Shown here: positions 1-11,104 of the stretch, piece by piece | Layout of the letters: each line of letters begins with the position of its first letter | Position numbering within the stretch: position 1 is the first letter of the stretch | From: Rhizophagus irregularis | Lineage: Eukaryota; Glomeromycota; Glomeromycetes; Glomerales; Glomeraceae | Direction of reading: 5' to 3' | Assembly (NCBI RefSeq): GCF_026210795.1 | Contig: NC_089429.1 | Location: 682,001 to 746,000 of the forward strand | Length of the DNA stretch: 64,000 nt | The notes under the pieces: generated by a model | Databases searched by the model: none | What the model was told of the DNA's origin: nothing | Seen by the model: the letters and a program-made list of their open reading frames with translations, nothing else | Position numbers and translations under genes: made by a program

Positions 1-7
1 AAAATTT

Positions 8-190
8 CATGTCACATGGTGAAAAACATCATAAAATATGATGAAAAATATGATCAACATGATGAAAAGTCATCATGTCAACATGATGAAAAGTTATCAT
101 AAAACATGATGAAAAGTCATCATGAAACATGATGAAAAGTTATCATGAAACATGATGAAAAATCATCATGAAACATGATGAAAAGTTATC
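8..190. repeat. 23-bp minisatellite
   Basis: About seven to eight imperfect copies of a 23-bp unit containing CATGATGAAAAGTCATCATG. Each unit is itself a near palindrome (CATGATGA against TCATCATG), so the array can fold. The array is cut by the window start. Confidence 0.85.
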
Positions 191-1020
191 AACCTTTTGA
201 CCAGTACGGCTTGCCATAGTCAAAACCCAAAATCTTGACGATCAAAATCCGTTATAAATAATCCCGAATGTTCAACTCATCCCAACACTTGTTAATTTTA
301 CATTGTTGTAATAATTTTGTTACACTTTGTAACGATTAATATTTCTACGAATATGTAATAATGAATTATTAATGTTATTAGAAAAAATAAATTTTAGTTT
401 TTGCTTAAAAATTTAATGTTTGTATATAATAAAGATATTATTTTTTTTAATATATTTAATAGTCATTTTTTATTCAGTGTTGAAATAATGAGTGTCGGAT
501 TTTGAATTTATGGGATTGCGTCGGCGGGTTTGTGTTTATAACGGGACTCCTTGGGATTTGTAGTAAATTCGCATGGTTGCGTATGTATATGAATTTCAAA
601 TAATGTATAATTTTTTCTTTTTGTTTTATTTATTCATTGTTGATCAAACATGCATGGTTAATGAGATCGTTGTTTTATTGGGTTACGGTATATTTCAGCT
701 GAATATTTTGACGATTATCCCATACCCATCAAATGGATGGTTCGTCGAATGGATGTTTCGCCGAAGGGAGGTTCCAACGAAAGTATATTTTATCGAATCC
801 ATTTCACCAAATCGTCCATTTTACGAATTCCATTTCACCAAATAAAATTTTGCTGAGATTAACATTTTCATAAAAGATATTCAACGTGCAATGATAAACA
901 AATTCTTTTTATTTTTAAATAACTTTCTTTTCCAGGATATTATCACTTTAACATTCAAGTAACTGATATTAATTGTTACACAATAAATAAATAACTTTAT
1001 TTTCCTGAAAAAAAAAAGAT
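191..1020. other. AT-rich intergenic, no gene seen
   Basis: No codon-like structure or recognisable domain. Around 728-845 there is a short stretch of words such as GTTTCGCCGAA and CCATTTCACC that partly mirror each other, probably a worn foldback repeat like the one at 8150-8445. A 90-codon open frame at 573-845 runs through this repeat and I do not regard it as a gene. Confidence 0.5.
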
Positions 1021-1021
1021 T

Positions 1022-1172
1022 TCAATTCGTGATTCACGAGTCAGCTGCAAAGGATCTGCAGAAAATGGGAATCTGGTGTAGTGTCAAATAAAAGTAAAAA
1101 ATTGTTGTAAAAACTGTTCACATAAAAAGCATTATTTAATGAATGAAAATTGGGTCACGGATCACGAATTAA
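1022..1172. mobile_element. Short TIR element (MITE), copy 1
   Basis: Begins near CAATTCGTGATTCACGAG and ends with the inverted form CACGGATCACGAATTAA. A second, longer copy with the same ends and the shared word CTGCAAAGGATCTG lies at 43178-43404. The inverted ends and two-copy dispersal support a non-autonomous DNA transposon; I could not fix the target duplication. Confidence 0.6.
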
Positions 1173-1569
1173 TGTATTACAAACAACCAATCTATTTAAT
1201 AAATTTCATCTAATTCATGAAATAAGTAATTTTTTGGAATGTTTTATTCAGATACTGTTCTTGGTTTTATTATACGCACGTATTTATTCTTATTCAAGAT
1301 ATATTAATGAATTCACATGTCTCTTTATATATTAGCTAACTAAAAAATAGAATCAGTCTTTATCGTATTATTCATTATTTTATTGTTCGAATGGTTTCCA
1401 CCCCTTAGTAAAAAGCTATTACGAATTTCATTTTATATAACGAAATTTGCTCTCATTTATTGATTAATTTTTAATTTCACACGATAAATTATAAATTCTT
1501 TCTTTTTGTTTTATTTATTCACATGCAAACAAATATAAATATACATTTACATATAAAAAATATGGATTT

Positions 1570-2195
1570 ACAAAATCCTGGCAACCATAAAATCGAAAGT
1601 CTACAATCCTGAAACCAAGATCCTGACAAAACCAAATCCTGCTGAAATAAAATCCCGATAGTTACAAATTTTGACAGTTAAAAATTCTTGACAGTCAAAA
1701 TCCCAAAGTTTTTTTTTTTTAAAAAAATTATATAAAATTTCCATAATTTTAAAAATGCAGTGACGTCAGTAGTAACGGGCTAATTTATTAAAACTGATAT
1801 AATCTATAAATTTTATTAATACCAATGTAAATTGTTTGCAAATTTTATTAATATTAATGCAAATTAACTAACGTTACTATATTATTAATGAAAATTAAAG
1901 AAAAAATTTTTTATCTTAGTTAAAAGGATTATGTACAATATATTACTAGATTACTAAACTATTCCTTATCTTCTAAAATTAGAAATAATTGCATAAAAAA
2001 AATTAAGTAATCTCAAATTCATCTGATCGAATCTCAGACAGGATTTTGGCTGTCAAGATTTTAGATCATTGGAGTTCCGTGACTGTCAGGATTTTGATTC
2101 CAATCGGGATTTGCATTTATCAGGATTTTGGTGTCAGGGATTGATTATAAGACTGTCGATATTATGGGTGTCAGGATTTTTGGGTGATCTCAAAA
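1570..2195. repeat. Foldback repeat of AAAATCCTG words
   Basis: The left arm (about 1570-1700) repeats AAAATCCTGACA-like words irregularly. The right arm (about 2030-2195) repeats the reverse complement, TGTCAGGATTTTG. The arms flank about 330 bp of plain AT-rich DNA. The whole could fold into one long hairpin. No coding capacity. Confidence 0.6.
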
Positions 2196-2287
2196 AAATA
2201 TGTATATATGTATCCCATTTAAAAAATTGTAATATTAGTAAATGATTAAACACAATTTAAACTTTTAATCAAAATATTTCACGCATA

Positions 2288-2357
2288 ATGAAATTTCCTA
2301 TCTTTTTAACGCTCACTATCATATTTTTTGCTACGGCTCTTGTACCAGCCACGGAAG
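2288..2357 (+). pseudogene. Orphan signal-peptide exon
   Basis: The ATG opens a 23-codon hydrophobic leader starting MKFPIFLTLTIIFFATAL, then a GT donor (GAAG/GTAAAA) in phase 1. This is the same layout and phase as exon 1 of the secreted peptide at 2909. The two possible acceptors (CTACAG, ending near 2430 and 2540) both lead to a stop within three codons. The downstream coding exon therefore seems lost, unless the product is a peptide of about 25 residues. Signal-peptide character is seen; loss of the gene is inferred. Confidence 0.4.
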
Positions 2358-2414
2358 GTAAAATCTTGAAATATTGAACATGTTTTAAGGAAAAAAAATT
2401 AACAATTACTTTTT

Positions 2415-2640
2415 TCTCCCTATCTACAGATCCGTAATAATTTTTGAAATCCGAAACACGCTGCAAAATATCACCATTTGTAAAATGGAGAAACTTAGTT
2501 GATTACTTTTTAAACTGACTTTCTCCTCCTTATCTACAGATTCGCAATAATTTTGAAATCTGAAATACGTTGCGAAATATCACATGTAATTGATCATTTG
2601 TAAAATGGAGAAAAAATTAGTTAATCTTTGTTTATAATAA
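2415..2640. repeat. Local tandem duplication of an acceptor region
   Basis: A segment of roughly 100 bp containing TCTACAGATCCG and ATTTGTAAAATGGAGAAA occurs twice in tandem (starting near 2415 and 2523) with about 85-90% identity by eye. It lies just downstream of the orphan signal-peptide exon. Confidence 0.6.
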
Positions 2641-2773
2641 TTAATACTGTAATTACTTTTTAAATTGGCTTTCTCCTTATAAAAAATTTTCATTTTATTT
2701 CTGTAAATGATAGTCTTCGGAATCATCATATTCTGCTTTTTCTTATATATACAGGGACTGATTGAAAAAACAC

Positions 2774-2876
2774 AGAACAAAAAAATATTACAGAACAAAA
2801 AAAATATTAAGAACAAAAAAAATATTAAGAACAAAAAAAATATTAAGAACAAAAAAAATATTACAGAACAAAAAAA
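2774..2876. repeat. 18-bp tandem repeat
   Basis: Six near-identical copies of a unit reading AACAAAAAAAATATTAAG. It sits immediately upstream of the secreted-peptide gene at 2909, so it could influence that promoter. Open frames on either strand here are products of the repeat. Confidence 0.85.
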
Positions 2877-2908
2877 GAAAAATTCTCAAACTCTAACAAT
2901 ATTTTGCA

Positions 2909-3202
2909 ATGAAATATATTTTCTTGTTTATCGTTCTTATTTGTACCATCCATGGTCTGACAGTTCATGCATCGCCTCTCCATGAGGGTAAGAAATTAAT
3001 TATTTTTATTTATAATTTTTTATCTTTCTATTTTCTCATGCATTTAACATTTCCATTTGTAGTTAGATCTAGTCTTCTCATGAAACGTTGCACACCTGGT
3101 TTCGGCCTTGGAGATTGTGGTGTTGGAGACGAATGTGTTAATGATAATGATTGTTCTCCGGGTCTTTATTGTGATACCATTGCTGGAGTATGCTCTTCTT
3201 GA
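2909..3202 (+). CDS. Small secreted Cys-rich peptide, Kex2-type precursor
   Basis: Two exons: 2909-2987 and 3063-3202, with a 75-bp GT-AG intron entered in phase 1. The spliced frame gives 72 residues. Residues 1-21 or so are a signal peptide (MKYIFLFIVLICTIHGLTVH). A short pro-region follows and ends in LLMKR, a dibasic Kex2-type site placed directly before the first Cys. The predicted mature peptide is about 37 residues with six Cys in the pattern C-x8-C-x5-C-x5-C-x5-C-x6-C, rich in Gly and Asp, with DNDCSPGLYC near the end. The unspliced frame runs on through the intron but would lack the right pro-region. I do not recognise a named family. Secretion and use as a signal or effector toward the plant are inferred from architecture. 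A related orphan signal exon lies at 2288. Confidence 0.75.
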   Translation: MKYIFLFIVLICTIHGLTVHASPLHEGKKLIIFIYNFLSFYFLMHLTFPFVVRSSLLMKRCTPGFGLGDCGVGDECVNDNDCSPGLYCDTIAGVCSS

Positions 3203-3386
3203 GTTAGATTATTTATTAGTGAATGTATTAGTTATTTTACTTTTTCGCTGTGAAGAAATTAATCTATTATAATTTTTTTTGAAATTAATCTAATTAATCT
3301 ATAATTTTTTTTAATTAATAAATATTTCTATCATGCAAATATTGCATTCTTGAACTTATACGATTTACTTTCTTGACTCGTGTATA

Positions 3387-3551
3387 CAGTGACGGTCAAA
3401 AGTAATGCATTGCTGAAATGAAAATGTAAAATGATACAGTAATGCGCCATACTAATAACGAGTTTATAAAATTTTTATATATTAATAAAATAAAAGTAAA
3501 AAAATTCCTTTATTATTGATGATCAAACATGCGATGCTTTTTTTTGACCGT
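3387..3551. mobile_element. Truncated Tc1/mariner-like fragment
   Basis: After a TA there is CAGTGACGGTCAAAAGTAAT, a typical Tc1/mariner-style terminus. An inverted partner GATGCTTTTTTTTGACCG lies near 3533-3550, but the last bases (CACTG) are missing. Probably a decayed non-autonomous copy with one worn end. Confidence 0.45.
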
Positions 3552-4254
3552 TTTCAAAAATTATATTATTTCTTCTTCACAAATACTATGTCATATCATA
3601 TGATAATAACTATTGTAAACTCTCGACCAGATAGGAAAATCTGAAAGCGAATATGGATCCTAGTGATTTCTAATTTGATACGACATATTGTCAGTTTCTA
3701 ATTCTTTCGTTATTTCTCTTGCTTCAGAAATAATAGTACTTTACTATCAATGTTTATCGGCGAAATGGTTTTGGCGAAATGTACTGTAACCGAAAAAATC
3801 TATATTGGTTATAGTTTTAAAAATCCAATATAGATTTCATGTGAATCTAATTTTATGTGTAAATAAGTAAACATTAAACATGTCAGGGAGCTTTAAATAT
3901 TAATGAATAGTAAATTTTATAATGATTAGAAGTTTTGAAATGAAATTAATTTATTAAATTTATCTTGCATTTTTTGACGGGTATCTATAACAATAACAAA
4001 TAATATAATTAATATAAATACTCTATAACTGAAAAGATTTTAGGTTTCAATCATATAATGTACTAAGCCATTAATAAATCTTCAAAAAAAAATTCAATTC
4101 ATAACTGTCAAAAAAAAAGATCTTGGATAATTATGTCCTTTAATAAAAAAAAAAAGAAATTAGATAATTATTTATTATTAAAAATGCATTAGGTTTGTAA
4201 AAAAAATTATCAATAAAAAAAAAATTATTTAAGTATATTTATTAATTTTTGTGA
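3552..4254. other. AT-rich intergenic, no gene seen
   Basis: No domain, splice pattern or long frame. The short words GGCGAAATGG and GGCGAAATGT near 3760-3780 resemble the foldback-repeat vocabulary seen at 728-845 and 8150-8445. Confidence 0.5.
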
Positions 4255-4446
4255 ATGAAATTTATAAACAGAGCCGAATTCCTGATTGCTGATTGCCGAT
4301 CATCTGGACCCGGTTTAATCGCAGAAAATCCCCTGGAATTCCATGACGATCTACCGTGTCCGGATCACGTTACGGCGGCTAACTACACCATCATTATAAG
4401 AATTAAGTCTAATTTAGTAAAAAATTCTAATGCTATTTTATATTAA
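4255..4446. other. GC-rich island in AT-rich DNA
   Basis: About 130 bp (4270-4400) is close to 50% GC, while the flanks are near 20-25%. The plus strand has a 63-codon open frame here, including LPCPDHVTAANYTI, but I recognise no family and see no splice signals. It may be a fragment of a gene or of foreign or organellar DNA. I list it as a composition anomaly, not as a gene. Confidence 0.4.
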
Positions 4447-4499
4447 CAATTATCAGCTAACTTTCAATGTAAAAATTACTATATAATTTAAAGAGTATT

Positions 4500-5660
4500 G
4501 CTAAATCTCACCGGTGGTGAGCGGTGATTTTCACCGAAATTTTTTTTTCCTATTGTAATTTTTTAACGAAATTATTTAAAGTAACTTAATGTAATGAAAT
4601 TTTTATTTGCAAACTAAATACTAAAAGTTACACGTTTATAATGATATTAATAATAATTTATTAATTAAAGATACGTTTTATTGATTAAAAATATAATTAT
4701 TAACAAATTTTTATTTATTTATTCATGGAAATAACAGAAATAATGAAAATAAAACGAAGAGAATGTGCAATAATAAAAAGAATAGTAAGTAACAAAATAT
4801 AATGAAAGAATAATGAATGAAGAACAACAAAAGAGGTGAAGGGAAGAACAAAATAAACGAAGAGGAATAAAAAGTAATGAAAAAAACAAAAGTGGAGTAA
4901 AAAAAAACGAAAGAAGCAAAAGAGAGGTGAAAAAGGGATGAAAAAAACGAAGGGGATAAAAAGGAACAAAAGAAAATGAAGGCCTTTATAGCATATTTTC
5001 AGCCCACTTAAAGACACAGAAAAAAATTCACCAACTTCTCTGTCAATTTCTAATCATTTGCATACGCGATATCAAAACTTATTTTTGGAAGGAACGAACA
5101 AAAGTCTAGAAACAGTAGAAACTCGATCATGGTCCAACGAAACAAGACTTCAAGAATTATTGTAAAACACGGGGAGTGAAAAGGAGTGAAAGAAACGAGG
5201 GACGAGCGAAAAGGAACGAAAAAAAATGAAGTGGAGTGAAAAAGAAATGAAAAATTAAGGAAATAAAAGTAACAATGGAAACAAAAGATAAAAGAACAGT
5301 AAAAATAAAAAAATGAAGGAAACCAACCGACCAAATAAAAACCATAAAATAAGTTAGTAAGAAACGAAATATGATAGACAAAATAAAAAAAATAAAAAAA
5401 AGAACATACCAAGAAGAACTAGGAAGAAAATGTAAGGAAATATAAGAAACGACAAAATAAAAAAATAAAAACTTCAAAAAATCGTGATTATGTAATACTA
5501 AACATACCTTGATTGCAAAGAGCAAAGGGCTGAAAGGAGTAAGAACTTAAAGAGAATAAAATAAGTTAGCAAGAAATAAAATATAAAAAACAAAAAAAGA
5601 AAAAAAAAGAAAAACATATCAGCTGAGCGAAGGGTTTAAAGTTGGAAAGTACTAGAATTG
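4500..5660. repeat. Purine-rich degenerate repeat tract with CACCGG-type end
   Basis: It starts with a small palindromic piece (CTCACCGGTGGTGAGCGGTG, 4507-4526) related to the MITE at 42018-42134. An AT-rich segment follows, then about 900 bp almost free of C and T, built from words such as GGAGTGAAAAAGAAATG and GAACGAAAAG. The AT-rich lead-in resembles that before the similar tract at 50340-50860. Minus-strand open frames full of Phe, Leu and Ser are products of the purine bias. Confidence 0.6.
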
Positions 5661-5729
5661 CAACAATGACCAATGAAAAATATCTGACATGGAAAGAAAA
5701 AACAATTATTAGGTAATTTAAGTGAATAC

Positions 5730-6305
5730 TGTAATGCCGTGATTTACCTAGTGAAATTATTAAGTGTGAGGCGCAGTATTATTTTTAGTTAGTGTATAAA
5801 ATATTAAGTATCATAATTGTGTAATGTTACAAATGTAACATCCGTAACGAAGTAAAAGTGTAAAACTATTCTTGACTTTTGTTTTTAGGTTTGGGATTGG
5901 GAATTACTAAGTTCGGGATATTACTAAAATAAGAAATGGGTTTGAAGATCGAAAATTGGAAATTTTGAAAAGTTAATGTTTATGAAAAGTGGGAAATTGA
6001 CGAAAAAAGTGGTTCAATCAAAAAGTGGAAAAATCAAAATTGAAAAAAAAATAATTTTACGAAATTAGGAAATATTTTGAAGAAAAATAATGATAGACAG
6101 AAATTATGTAAATTTGGACTTTGTGAAAAAGGGATCTATTATTAAAATTTACCAAGAATTGTGATTATATTTTAGAAATTATCTAATTAGGAAATATTAT
6201 TAAATCAAGCATTATATTATTTTGTTGAAATTTTTATTATTAATAAAACTATTATTTTTGTTAACGTCAAGGTGGCAATGTGATTTATCACGGGCTTGAA
6301 CGCAG
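5730..6305 (+). mobile_element. Decayed solo LTR of the gypsy family at 15327
   Basis: The start, TGTAATGCCGTG, and the following GGCGCAGTATTA and TTAGTGTATAAAAT blocks match the LTRs at 15327 and 25681. The end matches through ATTATTAATAAA and AAGGTGGCAA to GGGCTT. Between the ends the sequence is diverged and has indels. No internal coding region flanks it, so it is a solo LTR or an old remnant. It shows the family has been in this genome well before the fresh insertion. Confidence 0.75.
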
Positions 6306-6704
6306 TATCCACAACGTCACGTCGTCACGTGTAATATATATCATAATTAAAATTTAGCACATAAAATTTACTAAATTTAATAGATCAAACTTTCTTGATT
6401 TGCAATAAATATTCAGATATTAAGGTAATGTTAAATCACATTACATTTATTTTTTACATAAACAATTAGCCAAGATTTAACAAATGAATGTAACGAAAAA
6501 AAAATTTGAACTTTTGATTGATTCCATTTTCTAAAAATCTACAACATATTTTCGTTCTTGTATTATAAAAAGAAAATATGAGTAAATCTTTTTTAATCAC
6601 TGAAAATTTCTGGAGGAATTTTAAAATTTCATTATTTTTGATGATTTATTTTTTTTTAATATAATTAATAATATTAAACTATTATATTTATGTATTTATA
6701 TATT

Positions 6705-8138
6705 TGCATTTTAATTAATAGATTATGGTGTCGTTTAGCCATTCCATTATTATGGGAAGATCCATTTCCAAAGAAAGATCCATTTTCAAGGGAATATCTC
6801 GAAAATCAACAATTTATTGAAATTTACTTAAGCAAAATTAAATGAAGATGTCAAAACAAAATTATATAAATATGGGGTTAATAATAATTTAATATCTTCA
6901 AATACGTTATTATTCAATTACCCTAGTTTTATTAAATACTTAACAGTTAAATATAGATAAAATTTTAAGTTCTGTTCAAACGTGGGTTGATACTGTAGTG
7001 GGTAAAAATCAAGAGAAGCTAGTAAACTTTATTTATAGGTCATTGCTTGAAATGTTTATTGAAAATGAAGGAGATTTACATTCTTTTGAAGTTGTACTGT
7101 CTACTTATTATGATAATTATTTTGATAATAGTATAGACTTGATTTTACAAAATCCAAATCTTACATATAATATTAGCAATTTAACATTCCGTATTTTTAA
7201 TTATAATACTCAAAATATGATTAAGTTATTGAAAATTTTATGTTCTAATTGCAATTCAATCTCACAATGGTTTTAGGAATTCCTATATATGATATTGATT
7301 ATCGTTCATTACTAATTGAAAAATGGTTAATACAAATGATTATTTCACAACATAATCTCAGAAAAATTGCATTTGAATATGATATTAATTTATATAATCC
7401 ATTTTTATCATTAAAAAATTCTAATTGTTCAAATACTTTAAATACAATTATATTTCATTCTATTGATTTTTAAGAATATAATTAGTATTTTACAAGAAGT
7501 TTTTGATCAATTGAATGTTTTAGAATCTATTCATATTTTTTATTGTTATTCTTTAAATTCTGATTTTGTCAAATAAATTATTAAGGTTAATAAACCTTTT
7601 AAATTGAGATCTTTGTTTATGGATGAAATATTACATTTTGAACCAATACAATTGCTATTACAGAAATTTAGTGATTGTTTAAAAAATTTTGGATTTGGAT
7701 ATACGATGTTTAATGATTACTATGATGAACCAAAACAACAATTTTTTGAATTTATTACGAAATATTGTAATAAGATTAGATATTTTGAATCGGGAATACC
7801 TGATGATAATAATATTTATTTATTCATTGAAAATAATCAACATAATATTAATTATCTTACTATTGAAGCAAGTATTTATAAGCTATACTGATTATAGGGA
7901 ATTAAGTTTAACTGTATTACAAAATATAGGACAGGTTCTTTCCTTCTAAATTAGAATATTTATGTTTATCCCTTTTATATAGGACAAGTGATCTGAAAAT
8001 ATTTTTAAAAAATTCACAAAATACTTTTATTAAGAAATTATTAATTAGAAATATTATGGTAGATAAAAATGGGAATATTTTATTTTGTATAAAGAAATAT
8101 ATTATGAAGAAGGAAAGGGTTAAATATTTGGCTATTAC
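6705..8138 (+). pseudogene. Decayed F-box/LRR-type protein gene
   Basis: Reading in three frames gives pieces of the F-box protein encoded on the minus strand at 44434-46094. A WCRLAIPLLWEDPF-like piece lies at 6726, FIENEGDLHSFEVV at about 7060, and LILQNPNLTYNISNLTF at about 7140. FSDCLKNFGFG lies at about 7670, and IKKYIMKKERVKYLAI at the end. Frameshifts and stops (for example at 7276, 7473, 7577 and 7891) prevent a single product, and the F-box start is missing. F-box proteins recruit substrates to SCF ubiquitin ligases; this copy cannot. Confidence 0.85.
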
Positions 8139-8149
8139 TAATATTAAGG

Positions 8150-8445
8150 CTCATTTCACCGACTATCATTTCACTGACAATTATCTCGCCGACATATGTT
8201 TCACTGATAATCATTATACTGACAGTCATTTCACCGACAGTTTTGAAATCCTAATCCACTTACCCTAACCTAATTCTAGCCTAATCCCAACCCTGATTTT
8301 CTTACCTAACCCTAACTTTAACCCTAAATTCCCTTGTCGATGATTGTCGGTGAAACATTTGTCTGCGAAATGACCCTGTTAGTGAAATGTCAGTCGGTGA
8401 GATAATCGTCGGTAAAATGATTGTTCTGTGAAATGAATGCGACCA
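8150..8445. repeat. Foldback repeat with telomere-like loop
   Basis: The left arm (8150-8250) repeats TTTCACCGACA-like words. The right arm (8333-8445) repeats the reverse complement GTCGGTGAAA. The loop (about 8252-8330) is made of degenerate CCTAACC/CCCTAA units, including CTAACCCTAA, which resemble the fungal TTAGGG telomere repeat. The right edge of the F-box pseudogene abuts the element. No coding capacity. Confidence 0.7.
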
Positions 8446-8794
8446 AGATTAACATTTAACGAAATAATTAATTCTACCGTATTTTCTTTATTTAAATTTT
8501 TCATTTTATTCATCAACCAAATATTCTACATATTATTCCTTTCCTACAAATTGATGAATAAGCTTGAGTTGTTTGTTTGAGTTTCAGAACAAGATATTTC
8601 TTAAAGATATGATGTCACAAAAGTGACTGAAACGTTTCAACTCTTCTATTAACTGTTAAGATACAAATTTTGAGTAGCCACTTCAATATTTATATAATTA
8701 TTATAAAGATTTTTGTTACCATTGTGAAATCAATGTAATCCGTGTATTATATTTTAAATAATATACATACAGTATATATTTTTTATAATACACA

Positions 8795-9059
8795 CCCTAT
8801 AAAAAAAGAATGTCCGGAAATTGTAGCTGAAAACGTCCGGAAAATGTTTATTTGTCTGGAATATGTCCGGAATATTGCAATATTCCGGACGTTGGAAAAT
8901 TTCCATTTTCCGGAAAATGTCCAGTAAATGTCTAGGAGGGTTCAGACCCAGCGTCCAGAAAGTGTCCGGAATATTGCAATTTTCTGGACGTTTTCCGGAC
9001 ACACGGACATTTTCCGGATGTTTTTAGCTACAATTTCCGGACATTTTTTTTTTACAGGG
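8795..9059. mobile_element. MITE, CCCTATAA family, copy 1
   Basis: 265 bp. The left end reads CCCTATAAAAAAAGAATGTC and the right end is its inverted form finishing TTTTACAGGG. Both arms continue with GGAAATTGTAGCT inverted. A 3-bp direct repeat ACA flanks it (8792-8794 and 9060-9062). The interior repeats TGTCCGGAAA words on both strands. Two more elements with the same ends and 3-bp duplications lie at 48546 and 59760. Open frames on both strands are palindrome artefacts. Confidence 0.85.
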
Positions 9060-9062
9060 ACA

Positions 9063-11104
9063 TTAACGCCAGTATTATGTATTCAATAATGTAAATGTTT
9101 ATAGTTAGCCAAAAAAACATTTATAATATAAAGATGCAGCAATTGATTATATTACCCGAATGAAAATTAATTTAATAAAATATCCAGATAATAAATAATT
9201 TTAAAACAATATTTGAAGTACAGGTTGAAGAAATGATCTTCAATTAAGGTAGATTTTGGCATGATAGCCTATCATTCAATAAAATTTGCGTGATCAATTT
9301 TTGTCCCCTTTATATTATTTAATTCATCATGTGATATGATGTAAAAAATTCTGAATTTACATAATATAGTTATATAGATACTATTAGTGTTTAAACTTTA
9401 TATTATGCAAAAACATCGTTATTAACCTGTTAAGCTTGTTAATTAAGTTGATTAGTAATTTTAATGTAATTCAAATATAATTTTGAACTTTGACATGAAA
9501 ATTGTATACTCATTATGTTAAAAGAATATCTAAAAATAGTGGTAGTGTGTATATAATTATCTTATGTTTGATAGAATATACGGATATAATCTTATAATCC
9601 AAACGGACTCTGAATATAAACAATTAACATGTGGAATTAAACCAATTATAAAATATCATTCTTTCTTCAACTGTATTGGATTTGTGCAATATTTGAATGA
9701 ATATCTGATTTAAAAAATTTTTCGATATGAGTATTTTTAATGGTAATGTATTTTTTTTATCCGAATATCATTAAACAAAATATTTATGAGAAATTACAAT
9801 AATTATTTAAATGATGTCATATGTACGTTAAAAAAAAGTAAAAGCAAAACGACCTAATTAATAATATTTAAAGATTGAATTAATCGATTATTAATTTCGT
9901 ATTAAATTTAGCATTAAATTATTCTACCAGAAAAGTATGCTTGCTATAAAAATATATACAGAACATGCTTTCTCTCATAAAGTTATATCATAGGTACTTT
10001 AAGATGTAAATTATTACTTACATATAAAAGAAAGTAACATAAATTGCGTCACAGTTATGCGGTTCTAAAAAGTCTTAAGAGGTTTTAAGAAATTAAAGAG
10101 TTTTCTTAAAAATCTATAATTAAACTTTTTATGATAATATTTTAATGAGTATTACTAAAAATAAGTGACAATACATTCTGGAAATTCGAATTTCTTGAAA
10201 TTCTAAAAAAAGAATTTAACTAGTAGTAGAACATCTTCCTTCAGTAATTCTTGAATCTTACGTTAGACCTGTTTAAAAAGTTCATTTGATTTTTGAGAGT
10301 TAGCAAACTTTGTATAAAGAAAACTTCATTACGATTATTCTTTTAAGAACTTTTGAAAGAAGGATTTCGTTGGCTCCAGATTCATATATATTATATATAT
10401 TCTTAATAAAAATTGATTCTCCGTTTTTTGTCAATTAAATTAAAGTGAAATGTTGAATTTATTAGAATTTAAATACGAACAGCAGAACCCTAAAAAGTAC
10501 ATTCTATTAATTGATAAACCCAAAATGGTATTTATTTAAAATTTTGGAACTTTGAGGATAATATAAAAAACATTATTCAATAAACAGCGCAATAATATCA
10601 ATGATTTATAAAAAAAAAATACTTATTTTTCCAAGTTCACTGTTGAAAGATTAAAATGTTTAATAATACTTCTAAAGTTAATTCTTTTACCATTTAAAGA
10701 TTTTTGGTGCATAAAATCAAGAATTTCCAAATAAAGAAAATTTTTATGTGAAAATAATACCATTTTATAAAATTGTTAATATCCTTTTTCTGTGTGAAAA
10801 AGTGTTTGTTTATCAATATTATGAATCAAAATATGATTATTTAGTTAGTAGTCACCATGTTTTTTTTTTAATATCAAGGATTTTGACTATTAACCAATAT
10901 TTGGAGTCAAAATAAGAATAATTCCGGTCAGAATTGCAGATCATATGTCAATTAACATCACATGATTTAAATTTCTAATAAAGAATTTCTTTTAGCATGT
11001 GCAATATTACACAAATATGCATAAAATTACGTATATTACACAATGGCGTTTATTGTCCCCACCAAAAACTTTTTCTTTATTTTCTTTAGAAAATAAAAAA
11101 AAAA
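9063..11104. other. AT-rich intergenic and F-box promoter
   Basis: About 2 kb with no codon-like structure. It contains one arm of a dispersed duplication (10436-10735). The last 60 bp before the F-box ATG include a run of A directly before the start codon (AAAAAAAAAAATG), typical of an A-rich leader in this genome. Confidence 0.5.
10436..10735. repeat. Dispersed duplication, arm 1
   Basis: Shares blocks such as TTTAAATACGAACA, TATTCAATAAACTGCG-like and TTTTACCATT with 14125-14590, in the same order and orientation and with indels. The two arms flank the F-box gene at 11105 and the aldo/keto reductase relic. Likely an old segmental duplication. Confidence 0.6.

Noticed and set aside
573..845. 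90-codon open frame as a gene
   Set aside because: No domain or splice context; its second half runs through foldback-type repeat words.
8754..9002. Open frames on both strands with CPEIVAENVRKMF-like text
   Set aside because: They arise from the self-complementary words of the MITE at 8795-9059; the same happens at 48531-48944.
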